From: Bacteroidetes bacterium GWF2_40_14 | GTDB lineage: Bacteria > Bacteroidota > Bacteroidia > Bacteroidales > UBA932 | Length of the DNA stretch: 64,000 nt | Assembly: GCA_001769195.1 (NCBI GenBank) | Contig: MEOK01000004.1 | Location: 62,001-126,000 of the forward strand | Direction of reading: 5' to 3' | In this document: positions 18,425 through 27,252 of the stretch, piece by piece | Numbering within the stretch: position 1 is the stretch's first letter | Layout of the letters: each line of letters begins with the position of its first letter | Position numbers and translations under genes: made by a program | The notes under the pieces: generated by a model | Seen by the model: only the letters and a program-made list of their open reading frames with translations | Told to the model about the DNA's origin: nothing | The model's database searches: none

Positions 18425-19249
18425 ATGAGTGTATCAAGTAACAAAACAGTACCGGCAATACTAATAACATTAATTGTTATTCTTGCCATAACAAGCGGTT
18501 TGCTGCTAAAGGCAAACTACACAAAAAAGACAAATCTTAAGTCAGAGCTGACCAGGTCTGAACAGTTATTGTCCGAAAAACTTACAATAGAGGCTGAGTT
18601 GGATAAAACTAAAGCAGCCGTTGTGGATTTACAGACAAAGCAGGCCGACAAGGAAGCAGAGCTTGCAGAGATTCAAGGCAAACTATACGAGAGGGAAAGA
18701 AGGATAAAAGTGTTGTCCGGGGTAAACACAGAACTTCTAAAAAGCCGGATTGAAGCAGCAGAGCTTAGAAAGGCAAAAGCCGATCTTGAGAAGGAGCAGG
18801 CAGATTTAAAATTGAGTTATAAGGCAAGTGAAAAAGAAATTGAGACTTATAAATCTACTATTGGCGCGATGGAGGCCCAAAAGACTATTCTTAATGCCCG
18901 GCTTGAGAAGGCATTGACCTATAACACCGATAATTTTTTGATTAACGCAACAAAATGGCTCAAGAAGGAAAAGCTTACAACAAGAGCGGTGAGAGCTAAA
19001 AAGCTAACCGTTACTTTTGATATTCCAACAAAGCTGACAGATAAGGTGAGTTTCAAATTGGTTTCGCCTTCTGGCAACATTGTAAGTTCAGACGACAATT
19101 CAATCACACTTATTTCAAAAGATAACCTGAATTCAAGAGAAATTGAATTTACCTATACCCCTCTTGGGAAAATGGAGAAAGGCATATACAAGATTGAGAT
19201 ACAATATAAAGGCAACGTTATAGGCAACTCCAGGATACAATTCAGGTAA
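18425..19249 (+). CDS. Membrane-anchored coiled-coil protein (paralogue A)
   Basis: The product has 274 residues. It has a single N-terminal membrane helix (about 10-29, PAILITLIVILAITSGLLL), a long Glu/Lys-rich coiled coil (about 35-165) and a C-terminal beta-rich domain (about 175-274; KLTVTFDIPTKLTDKVSFKLVSPSG). It is clearly paralogous to the product of 21548, with identical stretches such as YNTDNFLINA. The two copies bracket an OmpR-type two-component system, so they are candidate targets or partners of it. No family name is known to me. The TAA stop is the first three bases of an octamer repeat tract. Confidence 0.8.
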   Translation: MSVSSNKTVPAILITLIVILAITSGLLLKANYTKKTNLKSELTRSEQLLSEKLTIEAELDKTKAAVVDLQTKQADKEAELAEIQGKLYERERRIKVLSGVNTELLKSRIEAAELRKAKADLEKEQADLKLSYKASEKEIETYKSTIGAMEAQKTILNARLEKALTYNTDNFLINATKWLKKEKLTTRAVRAKKLTVTFDIPTKLTDKVSFKLVSPSGNIVSSDDNSITLISKDNLNSREIEFTYTPLGKMEKGIYKIEIQYKGNVIGNSRIQFR

Positions 19250-19308
19250 TTTGCTAATTTGCTAATTTGCTAATTTGCTAATGTGCTAATGTGCTAATGT
19301 GCTAATGG
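19247..19308 (+). repeat. Octamer tandem repeat (TAATTTGC/TAATGTGC), copy 2
   Basis: Four TAATTTGC units are followed by three TAATGTGC units and TAATGGG. The first TAA is the stop codon of the coiled-coil gene at 18425. The order (TTTGC units, then GTGC units, then GG) is the same as in the tract at 13005. It is followed by a GTACC/GTCCCC-type dispersed element at about 19320-19375. Confidence 0.92.
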
Positions 19309-19402
19309 GTTAATTGGAGGTACAAGGTACACAATGTGCGTCCCCATATATCCACCCATGTACCCACCCATGTGTCTTTATTAAAATTATGTACATTTGT
19401 GC

Positions 19403-20080
19403 ATGAGAATACTTATAGTTGAAGACGAACCTAAGGTAGCATCATTCATTAAAAATGGTCTTGAAGAGAGTTATTATGAAGCTGACATCGCTTATGACGG
19501 GTTGTCTGCAGAAAAACTCATCCGGCAGTATAAATACGACCTTTTTATACTGGATATTATAATTCCCCAAATCAGTGGTCTGGATTTGTGTAAGAAACTT
19601 AAAAAATCGATGTCCAACATTCCGGTATTAATGCTGACGGCCCTTGGTACAACTGACGATAAACTTGTGGGATTTGATGCGGGGGCAGATGATTATCTGG
19701 TCAAACCCTTTGAATTCAGAGAATTACTAGCGAGGATACGAGTGTTGTTAAAGAGGACAAACAGGCCACACGATAGTGTAAACAAACTTGTTGTAGGGGA
19801 TCTGGAACTGAATCTCGACAGGAAAACTGCTCGCAGAGGTGATCAGGATATTGAACTTACTGCCAAAGAAATAACTTTGCTTGAATACTTTATGAGAAAT
19901 GAAGGGAGGGTTCTGTCCAGAAATGATATTGCAGAAAAAGTCTGGGATATCAGTTTTGATTTTAGTACAAATGTGGTTGATGTTTATGTGAATTTTCTCA
20001 GGAAAAAAATTGACAAGGGATTTGAAAATAAGCTGATACATACAAGGATTGGTTTTGGATATATTTTTGGAGAGTTTTAA
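19403..20080 (+). CDS. OmpR/PhoB-family response regulator
   Basis: The ATG at 19403 (225 residues) is preferred to a TTG two codons upstream. The receiver domain (about 1-115) has E7/D8, phospho-acceptor D51 in FILDIIIPQ and K in YLVKPFEF. The winged-helix DNA-binding domain (about 128-224) has the typical VGDLELNLD start and GFGYIF end. The kinase gene starts one base after its stop. A triple 11-bp direct repeat at 21461-21493, the usual geometry for this family, is a candidate target. Confidence 0.93.
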   Translation: MRILIVEDEPKVASFIKNGLEESYYEADIAYDGLSAEKLIRQYKYDLFILDIIIPQISGLDLCKKLKKSMSNIPVLMLTALGTTDDKLVGFDAGADDYLVKPFEFRELLARIRVLLKRTNRPHDSVNKLVVGDLELNLDRKTARRGDQDIELTAKEITLLEYFMRNEGRVLSRNDIAEKVWDISFDFSTNVVDVYVNFLRKKIDKGFENKLIHTRIGFGYIFGEF

Positions 20081-20081
20081 G

Positions 20082-21452
20082 ATGCAGATAAGAACCCGAT
20101 TGACAATACAGTTTCTTCTTCTTGGAGGAATTATCATGATGATTGCATCATTGGCTATTTATTTTTCATCGGCAAGTTATCGTAAGGAGAGTTTCTATAA
20201 TCGTCTTGAAAGTAAGGCAATGAATACTGCAAAATTACTTATTGAGATTGATGAAATTGACGCAAATCTTCTGTTTAAAATAGAAAAAGACAATCCCGTA
20301 AACTTGCCAAATGAGAAAATTATTATCCTCAATTACAAGAATGATATTTTATATAGTTCCGATGAAAGAGGGGAAATAAAAATAAAGAAGGAAATTCTTG
20401 ACCGTGTAAGACTCGACGAAAGGGTCTCATACAGACAGGATCGGTTTGAGGTATTAGGTTTATTGTACACAGAAAGATATGACCGTTTTGTAGTTATTGT
20501 TGCTGCTACAGATGTCGTCGGATTTTTAAAACTCTCAAATTTAGGGATAGTTCTGGCAATTGTGTGCCTGATTAGCCTCATTATGTTTTTTGTTGCGGGA
20601 TGGTTTTATTCTGGAAGGGCCCTCAAGCCAATTTCGGATGTTGTTAAGAGAGTTGAGGAGATTACGATCACCAGTTTGAATTTAAGAGTTTCAGAAGGCA
20701 ACGGCAGCGACGAAATTGCCAGACTGGCTAAGACATTCAATAGAATGCTTGAAAGACTGGAAACTTCCTTTTTAGTGCAGAAAGATTTTATTGCTAACGC
20801 ATCACATGAACTTAGAACGCCTCTCACATCCATTAACGGACAACTGGATGTACTTATGATGAAAGAGAGGTCGTCGGCAGAGTATAAAGTAGTTCTCTCT
20901 TCTGTATTAGAAGACATTAAGTTGCTTATTGACCTTTCTAACCGATTATTGTTGATAGCCAGAACAAGCACGGAAAGTTCTGGTAATTTAAAAACAAAGG
21001 TGCGGGTAGACGAAATTATGTGGCAATCACAGGAAGAGATGAAAAAATTCAAAAAGAATTTCCATATTAACATTTTCATAGATGATTCTCTTACCGACTC
21101 AGAACAAATGACTGTCTTTGGCGATGACTATTTGTTAAAAACAGCTTTTTCCAACATAATTGACAATGCCTGCAAGTACTCATCTGACCATACTGTTAAT
21201 TTAAGGATGGAACATTTAGAAAATCATATAAGAATTCTATTTGAGGACAAAGGAATGGGTATTCCGGCGGGTGAACAAGAGAAGATTATGGAGCCATTTT
21301 ACCGGGGGAGCAATGCGAAATCATTTTTAGGTAGTGGAATTGGCCTTCAGCTTGTGAACCAAATAATCAAAAATCACCATGGAACAATAAATATATCTTC
21401 AGAACTTGGCTTAGGTACCACTGTGAGCATATCGCTGCCCACTATCGGATAG
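20082..21452 (+). CDS. Membrane sensor histidine kinase with HAMP domain
   Basis: The ATG at 20082 (456 residues) is preferred over an upstream TTG that would overlap the regulator. Membrane helices lie at about 8-29 and 152-173, flanking a roughly 120-residue periplasmic sensor. HAMP lies at about 174-226. The kinase core has H242 in NASHELRTPLTSI, the N box NIIDNACKY, DKGMGI and GSGIGL. Domain order is that of CusS/ArlS-type kinases. Partner is the OmpR-type regulator just upstream. The signal is unknown; paralogous coiled-coil membrane proteins on both sides may be part of the same envelope response. Confidence 0.92.
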   Translation: MQIRTRLTIQFLLLGGIIMMIASLAIYFSSASYRKESFYNRLESKAMNTAKLLIEIDEIDANLLFKIEKDNPVNLPNEKIIILNYKNDILYSSDERGEIKIKKEILDRVRLDERVSYRQDRFEVLGLLYTERYDRFVVIVAATDVVGFLKLSNLGIVLAIVCLISLIMFFVAGWFYSGRALKPISDVVKRVEEITITSLNLRVSEGNGSDEIARLAKTFNRMLERLETSFLVQKDFIANASHELRTPLTSINGQLDVLMMKERSSAEYKVVLSSVLEDIKLLIDLSNRLLLIARTSTESSGNLKTKVRVDEIMWQSQEEMKKFKKNFHINIFIDDSLTDSEQMTVFGDDYLLKTAFSNIIDNACKYSSDHTVNLRMEHLENHIRILFEDKGMGIPAGEQEKIMEPFYRGSNAKSFLGSGIGLQLVNQIIKNHHGTINISSELGLGTTVSISLPTIG

Positions 21453-21460
21453 AGATTTAA

Positions 21461-21493
21461 TTTTAATCTCATTTTAATCTCATTTTAATCTGT
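21461..21493 (+). promoter_or_regulatory. Triple 11-bp direct repeat, candidate response-regulator binding site
   Basis: TTTTAATCTCA occurs at 21461-21471 and again at 21472-21482, and TTTTAATCTGT follows at 21483-21493; a weaker fourth unit (GTTTAATAAAG) adjoins. Eleven-bp spacing puts the sites on one helix face, as in PhoB boxes. It lies 9 bases after the kinase stop and 55 bases before the paralogue B start. Likely bound by the adjacent OmpR-family regulator (inferred). Confidence 0.6.
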
Positions 21494-21547
21494 GTTTAAT
21501 AAAGTAGGATTATAATTGTTGAGAATATTGAATTAACATATATAATT

Positions 21548-22372
21548 ATGAGTTTATCTAGAGAAAAAACAGTATCGGCATCCCTGATAGCTTTGATAGT
21601 TATTCTTGCCATTGCAGGTCTTTTGCTGTTGAAGGCCAATATCACAAAAAAGTCATACCTCAAATCTGAGTTGCTTAGATCGGAACAATTATTATCGGAA
21701 AAACTTGCAGTAGAAAAGGAGTTAGATAAGTCTAAAGCCGATTTTGCAGAATTGCTGGGAAAAATGAAGGAGACTGAAAAATTGCTTGCTGAAGTCCAAG
21801 GCAAATTAAATGAGAGGGAAAGGAAAATCAGCTCTTTAGCAGGTGTGAATAATTCACTGTTAAAATGCAAAAAGGAGTCGGAGGAGCTAAAGAAAAATAA
21901 AGCAGATATTGAAAAAGAGCTTGCAGATCTCAAGGTGAGTTTTGAAAAATCCGCTAATAAAAACAAAGAATTTATGTCGGCCATTGCTTCTTTGGAGGCA
22001 GAGAAAACAAATCTTAAAGCCAGTCTGGAAAAGGCTGTCACCTATAACACCGATAACTTTTTGATTAACGCATCAAAATGGTTAAAGAAAGATAAGCTTA
22101 CTACAAAAGCTTGCAGGACAAAAAAACTTAACATAACTTTTGATATCCCAAATAAGCTGACAGATAAAATCAGTTTTAGATTAATTTCACCATCTGGGAA
22201 GACAGTGAGTTCAGATGAAAGTTCAATTATTTTGACATCCAAAGAGTTCGGTGACACAAAGGAGATAGAATTAGCCTATACACCCGAAGAGAAACTGGAA
22301 AAAGGTATCTATAAAATTGAAATTCTGTATAATGGTAATATTATCGGCAATAGCCGGATAAAATTCAGATAG
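21548..22372 (+). CDS. Membrane-anchored coiled-coil protein (paralogue B)
   Basis: The product has 274 residues, the same length and layout as the protein at 18425: an N-terminal membrane helix (about 10-29), a Lys/Glu-rich coiled coil (about 35-165) and a beta-rich C-terminal domain (about 175-274; KLNITFDIPNKLTDKISFRLISPSG). Both copies share YNTDNFLINA and GNIIGNSRI/GNVIGNSRI near the end. A triple 11-bp direct repeat just upstream suggests control by the neighbouring two-component system. A strong intrinsic terminator follows. Function is unknown; tethered envelope spacer or stress protein is a guess. Confidence 0.8.
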   Translation: MSLSREKTVSASLIALIVILAIAGLLLLKANITKKSYLKSELLRSEQLLSEKLAVEKELDKSKADFAELLGKMKETEKLLAEVQGKLNERERKISSLAGVNNSLLKCKKESEELKKNKADIEKELADLKVSFEKSANKNKEFMSAIASLEAEKTNLKASLEKAVTYNTDNFLINASKWLKKDKLTTKACRTKKLNITFDIPNKLTDKISFRLISPSGKTVSSDESSIILTSKEFGDTKEIELAYTPEEKLEKGIYKIEILYNGNIIGNSRIKFR

Positions 22373-22404
22373 ATGTTCCAAATGTTTTTAGTTTGTTTAA
22401 TTTC

Positions 22405-22430
22405 AACCCGTCGCAAGGCGGGTTTCTTAT
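22405..22430 (+). terminator. Intrinsic terminator after paralogue B
   Basis: Perfectly pairing stem AACCCGTC (22405-22412) and GGCGGGTT (22417-22424), with one T-G pair, a GCAA tetraloop and a T-rich tail (TCTTATTATT). It ends the plus-strand signalling region. Confidence 0.8.
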
Positions 22431-22444
22431 TATTCAATTTTTTG

Positions 22445-22500
22445 GCACATTAACCCATTAGCACATTAGCACATTAGCACATTAGCACATTAGCACATTA
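22445..22500 (-). repeat. Octamer tandem repeat, copy 3 (inverted)
   Basis: On the minus strand the tract reads TAATGTGC five times, then TAATGGGT, then TAATGTGC. The first TAA (22500-22498) is the stop codon of the GH20-like gene. Orientation relative to the upstream gene is the same as in the tracts at 13005 and 19247. Confidence 0.9.
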
Positions 22501-23604
22501 TATCTCCCCAATCTTATCAAACATTTTCCTGAAGGTATTCCATGGTGTGTTTTCGCCTGCTTTCAGGTCTATGGTCCTGCCATAAAAGCCATCAAGAAAT
22601 GTCTTTGTGCCTGACCATACTGTCTCCATGACGCCAAGGAAGCGTTCATTCATCTGTTTTGATGAATTTTTCCGGAACCTGACCATATCTTCTACCTGCA
22701 TTACAGCACTGGTTGGATTTCTAAAAGGGCAGGTCATCACGCTCAACCCCTTCATGGAAAACATTGCAGCAGTAAGATCGGGCCTTTCGTAATGCCAGTC
22801 GCAAATGACAACATCTTTGGGTATCATGTCAATAGCCCTGTGTGTATTGTTGTAGCTCCCTTCCCAACGGCCCAGACCAATGGTTCTTCCATCCAGTAAT
22901 CTGTCGCCCCACATCCACATTCCACGGCCCTTACCGGCCAGATGGTCGCGAAGAACACAAACTTCTCCGGCAAATAGTTCCGCCTTGTCGCGTCCTGCAC
23001 AACGTGGACACTTATCGTTACCAATGTCAAACACCTCATCCATACCTGCGTGGAATGCATCACTTTTAAAAACATTACATATTTCGTCAATCACATCAAA
23101 TATAACTGTGTGGACATCGGGGTGCAAAGGACAGTAACTTTTCATGTTGAACCCGTTAAGAATAACCTTTGTAGTATCAGGGATTTTTGGAACAGGTGTT
23201 TCGTCGAACTGAGGATATACGCTCAAAAGCTTACCCGGCCCTCTGCTGCCTGACTGATGTCCAAGCATGTCGATAAGAGGAATAAGCAGGATATTGTATT
23301 TCGCACAGGTTCTTACAATTTTCCGCACCTCTCTCTTTGACAAGGCTAATGTGTCCACAAGTTCAGGATGACTTTTGTATTTGTATTTGTACTCAACTCT
23401 CAGGACAAGTGTGTTTACTTGCCTTGGTGCAAGTTCTGTTTCGATGAAATTTACAAATTCGTCAAGCACATCCGGAGTGGGCAATGCAATGCAGAATCCT
23501 CTCACGGGCAGCAATGTGTCCAGCCTTGACTGGGCAGTGGCCATTGTGGTGACTGCAAAAATCACCATCATAGATAACAGGGTGGCAGTTAGTTCTCTTT
23601 TCAT
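22498..23604 (-). CDS. Exported GH20-like beta-N-acetylhexosaminidase
   Basis: The ATG at 23604 gives 368 residues with a signal peptide (MKRELTATLLSMMVIFAVTTMATAQ); a start at 23694 would add 30 unlikely residues. The rest resembles the catalytic barrel of glycoside hydrolase family 20: FHAGMDEVF with D189/E190, the pair used in substrate-assisted catalysis, and LIPLIDMLGHQS. It is shorter than classical enzymes and lacks the separate N-terminal GH20b domain. It probably acts in the periplasm on hexosamine-containing glycans, but substrate is unproven. It is divergent from the GH3 lipoprotein gene. Its stop codon begins an octamer repeat. Confidence 0.78.
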   Translation of the reverse strand: MKRELTATLLSMMVIFAVTTMATAQSRLDTLLPVRGFCIALPTPDVLDEFVNFIETELAPRQVNTLVLRVEYKYKYKSHPELVDTLALSKREVRKIVRTCAKYNILLIPLIDMLGHQSGSRGPGKLLSVYPQFDETPVPKIPDTTKVILNGFNMKSYCPLHPDVHTVIFDVIDEICNVFKSDAFHAGMDEVFDIGNDKCPRCAGRDKAELFAGEVCVLRDHLAGKGRGMWMWGDRLLDGRTIGLGRWEGSYNNTHRAIDMIPKDVVICDWHYERPDLTAAMFSMKGLSVMTCPFRNPTSAVMQVEDMVRFRKNSSKQMNERFLGVMETVWSGTKTFLDGFYGRTIDLKAGENTPWNTFRKMFDKIGEI

Positions 23605-23702
23605 ATATTTTAGTATTAAGGTTAGAAAATTTGTAAAAGGTACATGGAAAATGGAGACTAAGGGATATGGGCACACCTGCATGTACCCAAACACTCTATA
23701 AA

Positions 23703-23735
23703 TTTACAAATAATTTAAGAAATACTTTATCTTTG
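23703..23735 (+). promoter_or_regulatory. Bacteroidota-type promoter for GH3 gene
   Basis: A TATCTTTG -7 box (23728-23735) fits TAnnTTTG; a TTTA (23703-23706) lies 21 bases upstream. The predicted start is about 20 bases before the ATG at 23760, which excludes an upstream in-frame start at 23667. Confidence 0.55.
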
Positions 23736-23759
23736 ACTAAGACTGCCAAAAATACTATT

Positions 23760-26027
23760 ATGAAAAATACAATTCTCACAATCGCGCTTTTTGCACTTTG
23801 CTCTTGTGGAGACTCATCCAAAGAGGTTTATAAAGATCCGTCGGCACCAATTGCTAAAAGGGTGGAAGATTTACTTGGAAGAATGACCCTTGAGGAGAAG
23901 GCTGGCCAGATGAACCAGTTTGTAGGCCTTGGGTACATGAAAACATCTGCTGATGTATATCCGGGAGTTACAATTGCAGATGTAGAGAAATTGACAAGCG
24001 ATGGATTGATTGGTTCGTTTCTACATGTTCAGGCAATAGAAGATGCTAACTACCTTCAGTCCCTGGCTATGAAAAGCAGGTTGCAGATTCCAATTATTTT
24101 TGGAATTGACGCAATTCACGGAAACGCAAATGCCCCCGATAATACTGTTTACCCTACAAATATCGGTCTGGCATCTTCATTTGATACATCTATGGCATAT
24201 GCTATTGCTCGTCAGACTGCCAGGGAGATGAGAGCCATGAACGTGCACTGGACATTCAATCCAAATGTAGAGGTGGCCCGTGACCCTCGCTGGGGGAGGG
24301 TAGGTGAAACATATGGTGAGGACCCATATCTTGTTTCGCAGATGGGGGCGCAAACGGTAAGAGGATATCAGGGAGAGTTGAACAGCAAAGATGATGTGCT
24401 TGCCTGTATAAAACATTTTGTGGGTGGCAGTCAGCCCGTAAATGGCGCAAACAGTGCTCCCATAGATGTGTCGGAAAGAACATTAAGAGAGGTTTTCTTC
24501 CCTCCTTTTAAAAGTGGGGTAGATGCTGGGGCTCTCTCACTCATGACAGCGCATAATGAGGTTAATGGAATTCCTTGTCATTCAAACGTATGGCTTGTTG
24601 ATGAGATTCTTAGGAAAGATTGGGGGTTCAAAGGATTTGTTGTGAGTGACTGGATGGATATTGAACTTCTGCACACTGGTCATGCAACTGCAGAAAACCT
24701 GAAAGAGGCAATATACCAGTCAATAATGGCAGGAATAGACATGCACATGCACGGCATAAACTGGAACGAGAATGTGTGCGAGCTTGTAAGGGAGGGTAGG
24801 ATATCTGAAAAGAGGATTGATGAATCTGTTAGACGGATCCTTACAATGAAGTTCCGCCTCGGGTTGTTCGAGGAGCCTTTTGCGGATCCTCTCAAAACCA
24901 TGAGTATCCGTCTTTGTCCGGAACACAGGGCAACGGCTCTTGAGGCTTCGCGGAACTCAATTGTCCTTCTTAAAAATGACGGAATTCTTCCAATAGAAGA
25001 GAGTAGATACAAAAGAGTTCTTGTAACAGGAATCAACGCGAATGACCATAACATCCTTGGTGACTGGTCTGCACCGCAGAGAGAGGAAAATGTAATTACG
25101 GTGCTGGAAGGCATCAGGGAGGTTGCGCAGGACTGTTCCGTATCTTTTGTAGATCAGGGCTGGGACCCGCGCAATATTGACCCGGCAAAGGTTCGGCTGG
25201 CAGAACTTGAGGCAAGAAAGAGCGACCTTAATATCGTTGTTGCAGGAGAGTACATGAACCGGACAATGTGGAACGACCGCACTTGTGGAGAGAATGCCGA
25301 CCGTACCGATATTAATCTGGTGGGGCTTCAGGATGAGCTGATTAAAAGGGTAGCGGCTTCAGGCAAACCAACCATACTTGTTCTTATTACCGGCAGGCCA
25401 CTCTCAACTGAGTGGGCATCGGAGAACCTTTCTGCAATCATAAACGGTTGGGAGCCGGGAATGTACGGAGGAAGAGCAATTGCGGAGATAATTTACGGGA
25501 AAGTGAACCCATCGGCAAAGCTTCCAATTACAATTCCCCGCACCACGGGCCAGATTCAGATGGTATACAACCACAAGCCGACAATATTCGAACATCGGTA
25601 TGTAGTTACCCCGAGTACTCCTCTCTATCCTTTTGGGTATGGCCTCTCTTACACAAAATATGAGTATTCCAACCTGAAGCTCTCTTCGGACAGCAATGCA
25701 GCAGGCGAAATTAATAAAGGAGAGGGAGTAGGTGTCACTGTCACTGTAAAGAATACCGGAAGCAGAGATGGTGTGGAGATTGTGCAGCTTTATATCAGGG
25801 ACCGCTTCAGCAGCGTTACACGTCCTGTAAAGGAACTGAAAGATTTTGCCAGAGTTTCATTAAAAGCAGGTGAGAGCAAGGATATAAGTTTCAAAATCAC
25901 ACCGGACAAGCTGATGTTTCTTGACAAGAACCTCAAGCCGGTTCTTGAACCCGGAGAGTTCATTGTTATGGTTGGAACATCTTCGCAGGACGATGACCTG
26001 CTCACCAAAAGCTTTTTCGTCAAGTAG
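23760..26027 (+). CDS. GH3 beta-glucosidase-type lipoprotein
   Basis: The ATG at 23760 gives 755 residues with a lipoprotein signal (MKNTILTIALFALCSCG; lipid Cys16). Family 3 glycoside hydrolase features are clear: RMTLEEKAGQMNQ at the start, FGIDAIHG, NPNVEVARDPRWGR, KHFVGG, and nucleophile D297 in FVVSDWMD. The C-terminal half includes the GH3 C domain and a fibronectin-III-like end (about 645-755; YPFGYGLSYTKYEYSNL). It would cleave beta-linked glucose or related sugars at the outer membrane or in the periplasm (BglX type). It is convergent with thrC, overlapping it by eight bases. Confidence 0.93.
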   Translation: MKNTILTIALFALCSCGDSSKEVYKDPSAPIAKRVEDLLGRMTLEEKAGQMNQFVGLGYMKTSADVYPGVTIADVEKLTSDGLIGSFLHVQAIEDANYLQSLAMKSRLQIPIIFGIDAIHGNANAPDNTVYPTNIGLASSFDTSMAYAIARQTAREMRAMNVHWTFNPNVEVARDPRWGRVGETYGEDPYLVSQMGAQTVRGYQGELNSKDDVLACIKHFVGGSQPVNGANSAPIDVSERTLREVFFPPFKSGVDAGALSLMTAHNEVNGIPCHSNVWLVDEILRKDWGFKGFVVSDWMDIELLHTGHATAENLKEAIYQSIMAGIDMHMHGINWNENVCELVREGRISEKRIDESVRRILTMKFRLGLFEEPFADPLKTMSIRLCPEHRATALEASRNSIVLLKNDGILPIEESRYKRVLVTGINANDHNILGDWSAPQREENVITVLEGIREVAQDCSVSFVDQGWDPRNIDPAKVRLAELEARKSDLNIVVAGEYMNRTMWNDRTCGENADRTDINLVGLQDELIKRVAASGKPTILVLITGRPLSTEWASENLSAIINGWEPGMYGGRAIAEIIYGKVNPSAKLPITIPRTTGQIQMVYNHKPTIFEHRYVVTPSTPLYPFGYGLSYTKYEYSNLKLSSDSNAAGEINKGEGVGVTVTVKNTGSRDGVEIVQLYIRDRFSSVTRPVKELKDFARVSLKAGESKDISFKITPDKLMFLDKNLKPVLEPGEFIVMVGTSSQDDDLLTKSFFVK

Positions 26028-27231
26028 TGTGCGTCCCCAAGTACCCCTCAACGTCTTTCAATTCTACAAACGACTCATTGAGCTGATGATATTGAAGCAC
26101 TTCAGAATCCTTGAGACCGGAACCGGTGAGAATGATTACCACAGAGGCGCTTTGTTCAATTTTGCCTTGTTCGCGGAGTTTTTTAACTGCAAAAAGTGAT
26201 GTTGCCGATGCAGGTTCTACAAAGTAACCCGATTCTGCCAACCGCCTCTGAGATTCCAGAATCTCCTCCTCAGTAACACTCTCAGCCAGCCACCCATACT
26301 TATATGCCTTGTCTATGATTTCATCGCCACCCATGGGGTTTCCAGTTGTAATTGCCTCGGCTACTGTATGAAAGTTGGAAAATGGGATTACCTCTCTGCG
26401 GCCTTGCTTAATTGCACTCACGATTGGGCTGTTGTTCAGAGCTTGTACCACTATCATTTTGGGAACCTTTTCAATTATTCCGGCCCTCTTAAGTTCGTTA
26501 TATCCCTTGAAAATTCCGCGGATATGTCCACAAGCCGATGTTGGTATTGCAATATAGTCAGGAACCTCTCCCTCCATCTGCTCAAACATCTCGAAGGATG
26601 TCATTTTGTATCCCTCCGTGCGAATAGGGCCATTACCGGAAACAATCCTCAAATTCATTTTTTTAGCCAGACTCAAAACCTGCTTTTTCATCTCAGAATA
26701 ATCTGGGGCAATTATCTTCAGGACAGTGGCTCCATGAATGCCCATGGCTATAACTTTCTCCTTGGGAGTGAATTCAGGCACAAAAACAATAATCTTAATA
26801 CCGGACTTTGCACCATATGCAGAGATTGAGCTTCCCATGTTGCCTGTAGAGATAGTGGCGCTTACAGATTCTCCCATCTCCTTTGCCATTGCAATACAAG
26901 CAAGGGACCCTCTGTCCTTGAAGCTCCAGGTGGGGTTCTGAGTCTCGTTCTTCAGAAGAAGGTTGTCCAGGCCGGTAAAATCAAGAAGTTTTTTGTCGGC
27001 TTTTATGAGAGCTGTATTGCCTTCGCCAAGTGAGATAGAGATGTCTATTTTAGTGAAAGGGAGAAAGTCGGCAAACCTCTCCCATAAATACCTGCCGCTC
27101 TTAGTTCTTGCATTTTCAAGTCCATCTATATGAACCTCAAGTGACTCTCCATTCTCTGCAAACTCCTCTATCCTTTCAAAAGGGTATTCAAGATTCGTCA
27201 GAGTAGATACAAGTTTAACACCGCTCTTCAT
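26020..27231 (-). CDS. thrC: Threonine synthase
   Basis: The product has 403 residues and is a fold-type II PLP enzyme: EGNTALI, the PLP lysine K105 in TWSFKDRGS, STGNMGSSISAYGAKSG, and a C-terminal glycine-rich ILTGSGLKD. This is the pattern of threonine synthases that make threonine from O-phosphohomoserine. No thrA or thrB is nearby, unlike common Bacteroidota thrABC operons, so this may be a second or stand-alone copy; a related PLP lyase cannot be fully excluded. It starts 21 bases after the SagB-type gene and probably shares its promoter. Confidence 0.85.
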   Translation of the reverse strand: MKSGVKLVSTLTNLEYPFERIEEFAENGESLEVHIDGLENARTKSGRYLWERFADFLPFTKIDISISLGEGNTALIKADKKLLDFTGLDNLLLKNETQNPTWSFKDRGSLACIAMAKEMGESVSATISTGNMGSSISAYGAKSGIKIIVFVPEFTPKEKVIAMGIHGATVLKIIAPDYSEMKKQVLSLAKKMNLRIVSGNGPIRTEGYKMTSFEMFEQMEGEVPDYIAIPTSACGHIRGIFKGYNELKRAGIIEKVPKMIVVQALNNSPIVSAIKQGRREVIPFSNFHTVAEAITTGNPMGGDEIIDKAYKYGWLAESVTEEEILESQRRLAESGYFVEPASATSLFAVKKLREQGKIEQSASVVIILTGSGLKDSEVLQYHQLNESFVELKDVEGYLGTHTT

Positions 27232-27252
27232 TGTGCTGATTGTTTGCCGTTG

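Noticed and set aside
19392-19399. TACATTTG as the -7 promoter box of the OmpR-type regulator
   Set aside because: It lies only three bases before the ATG at 19403, so transcription would start inside the coding sequence; probably chance.
26020-26027. Overlap of GH3 and thrC stops as a sign of a regulatory antisense pair
   Set aside because: Convergent genes sharing a few bases are common in compact genomes and nothing further supports regulation.
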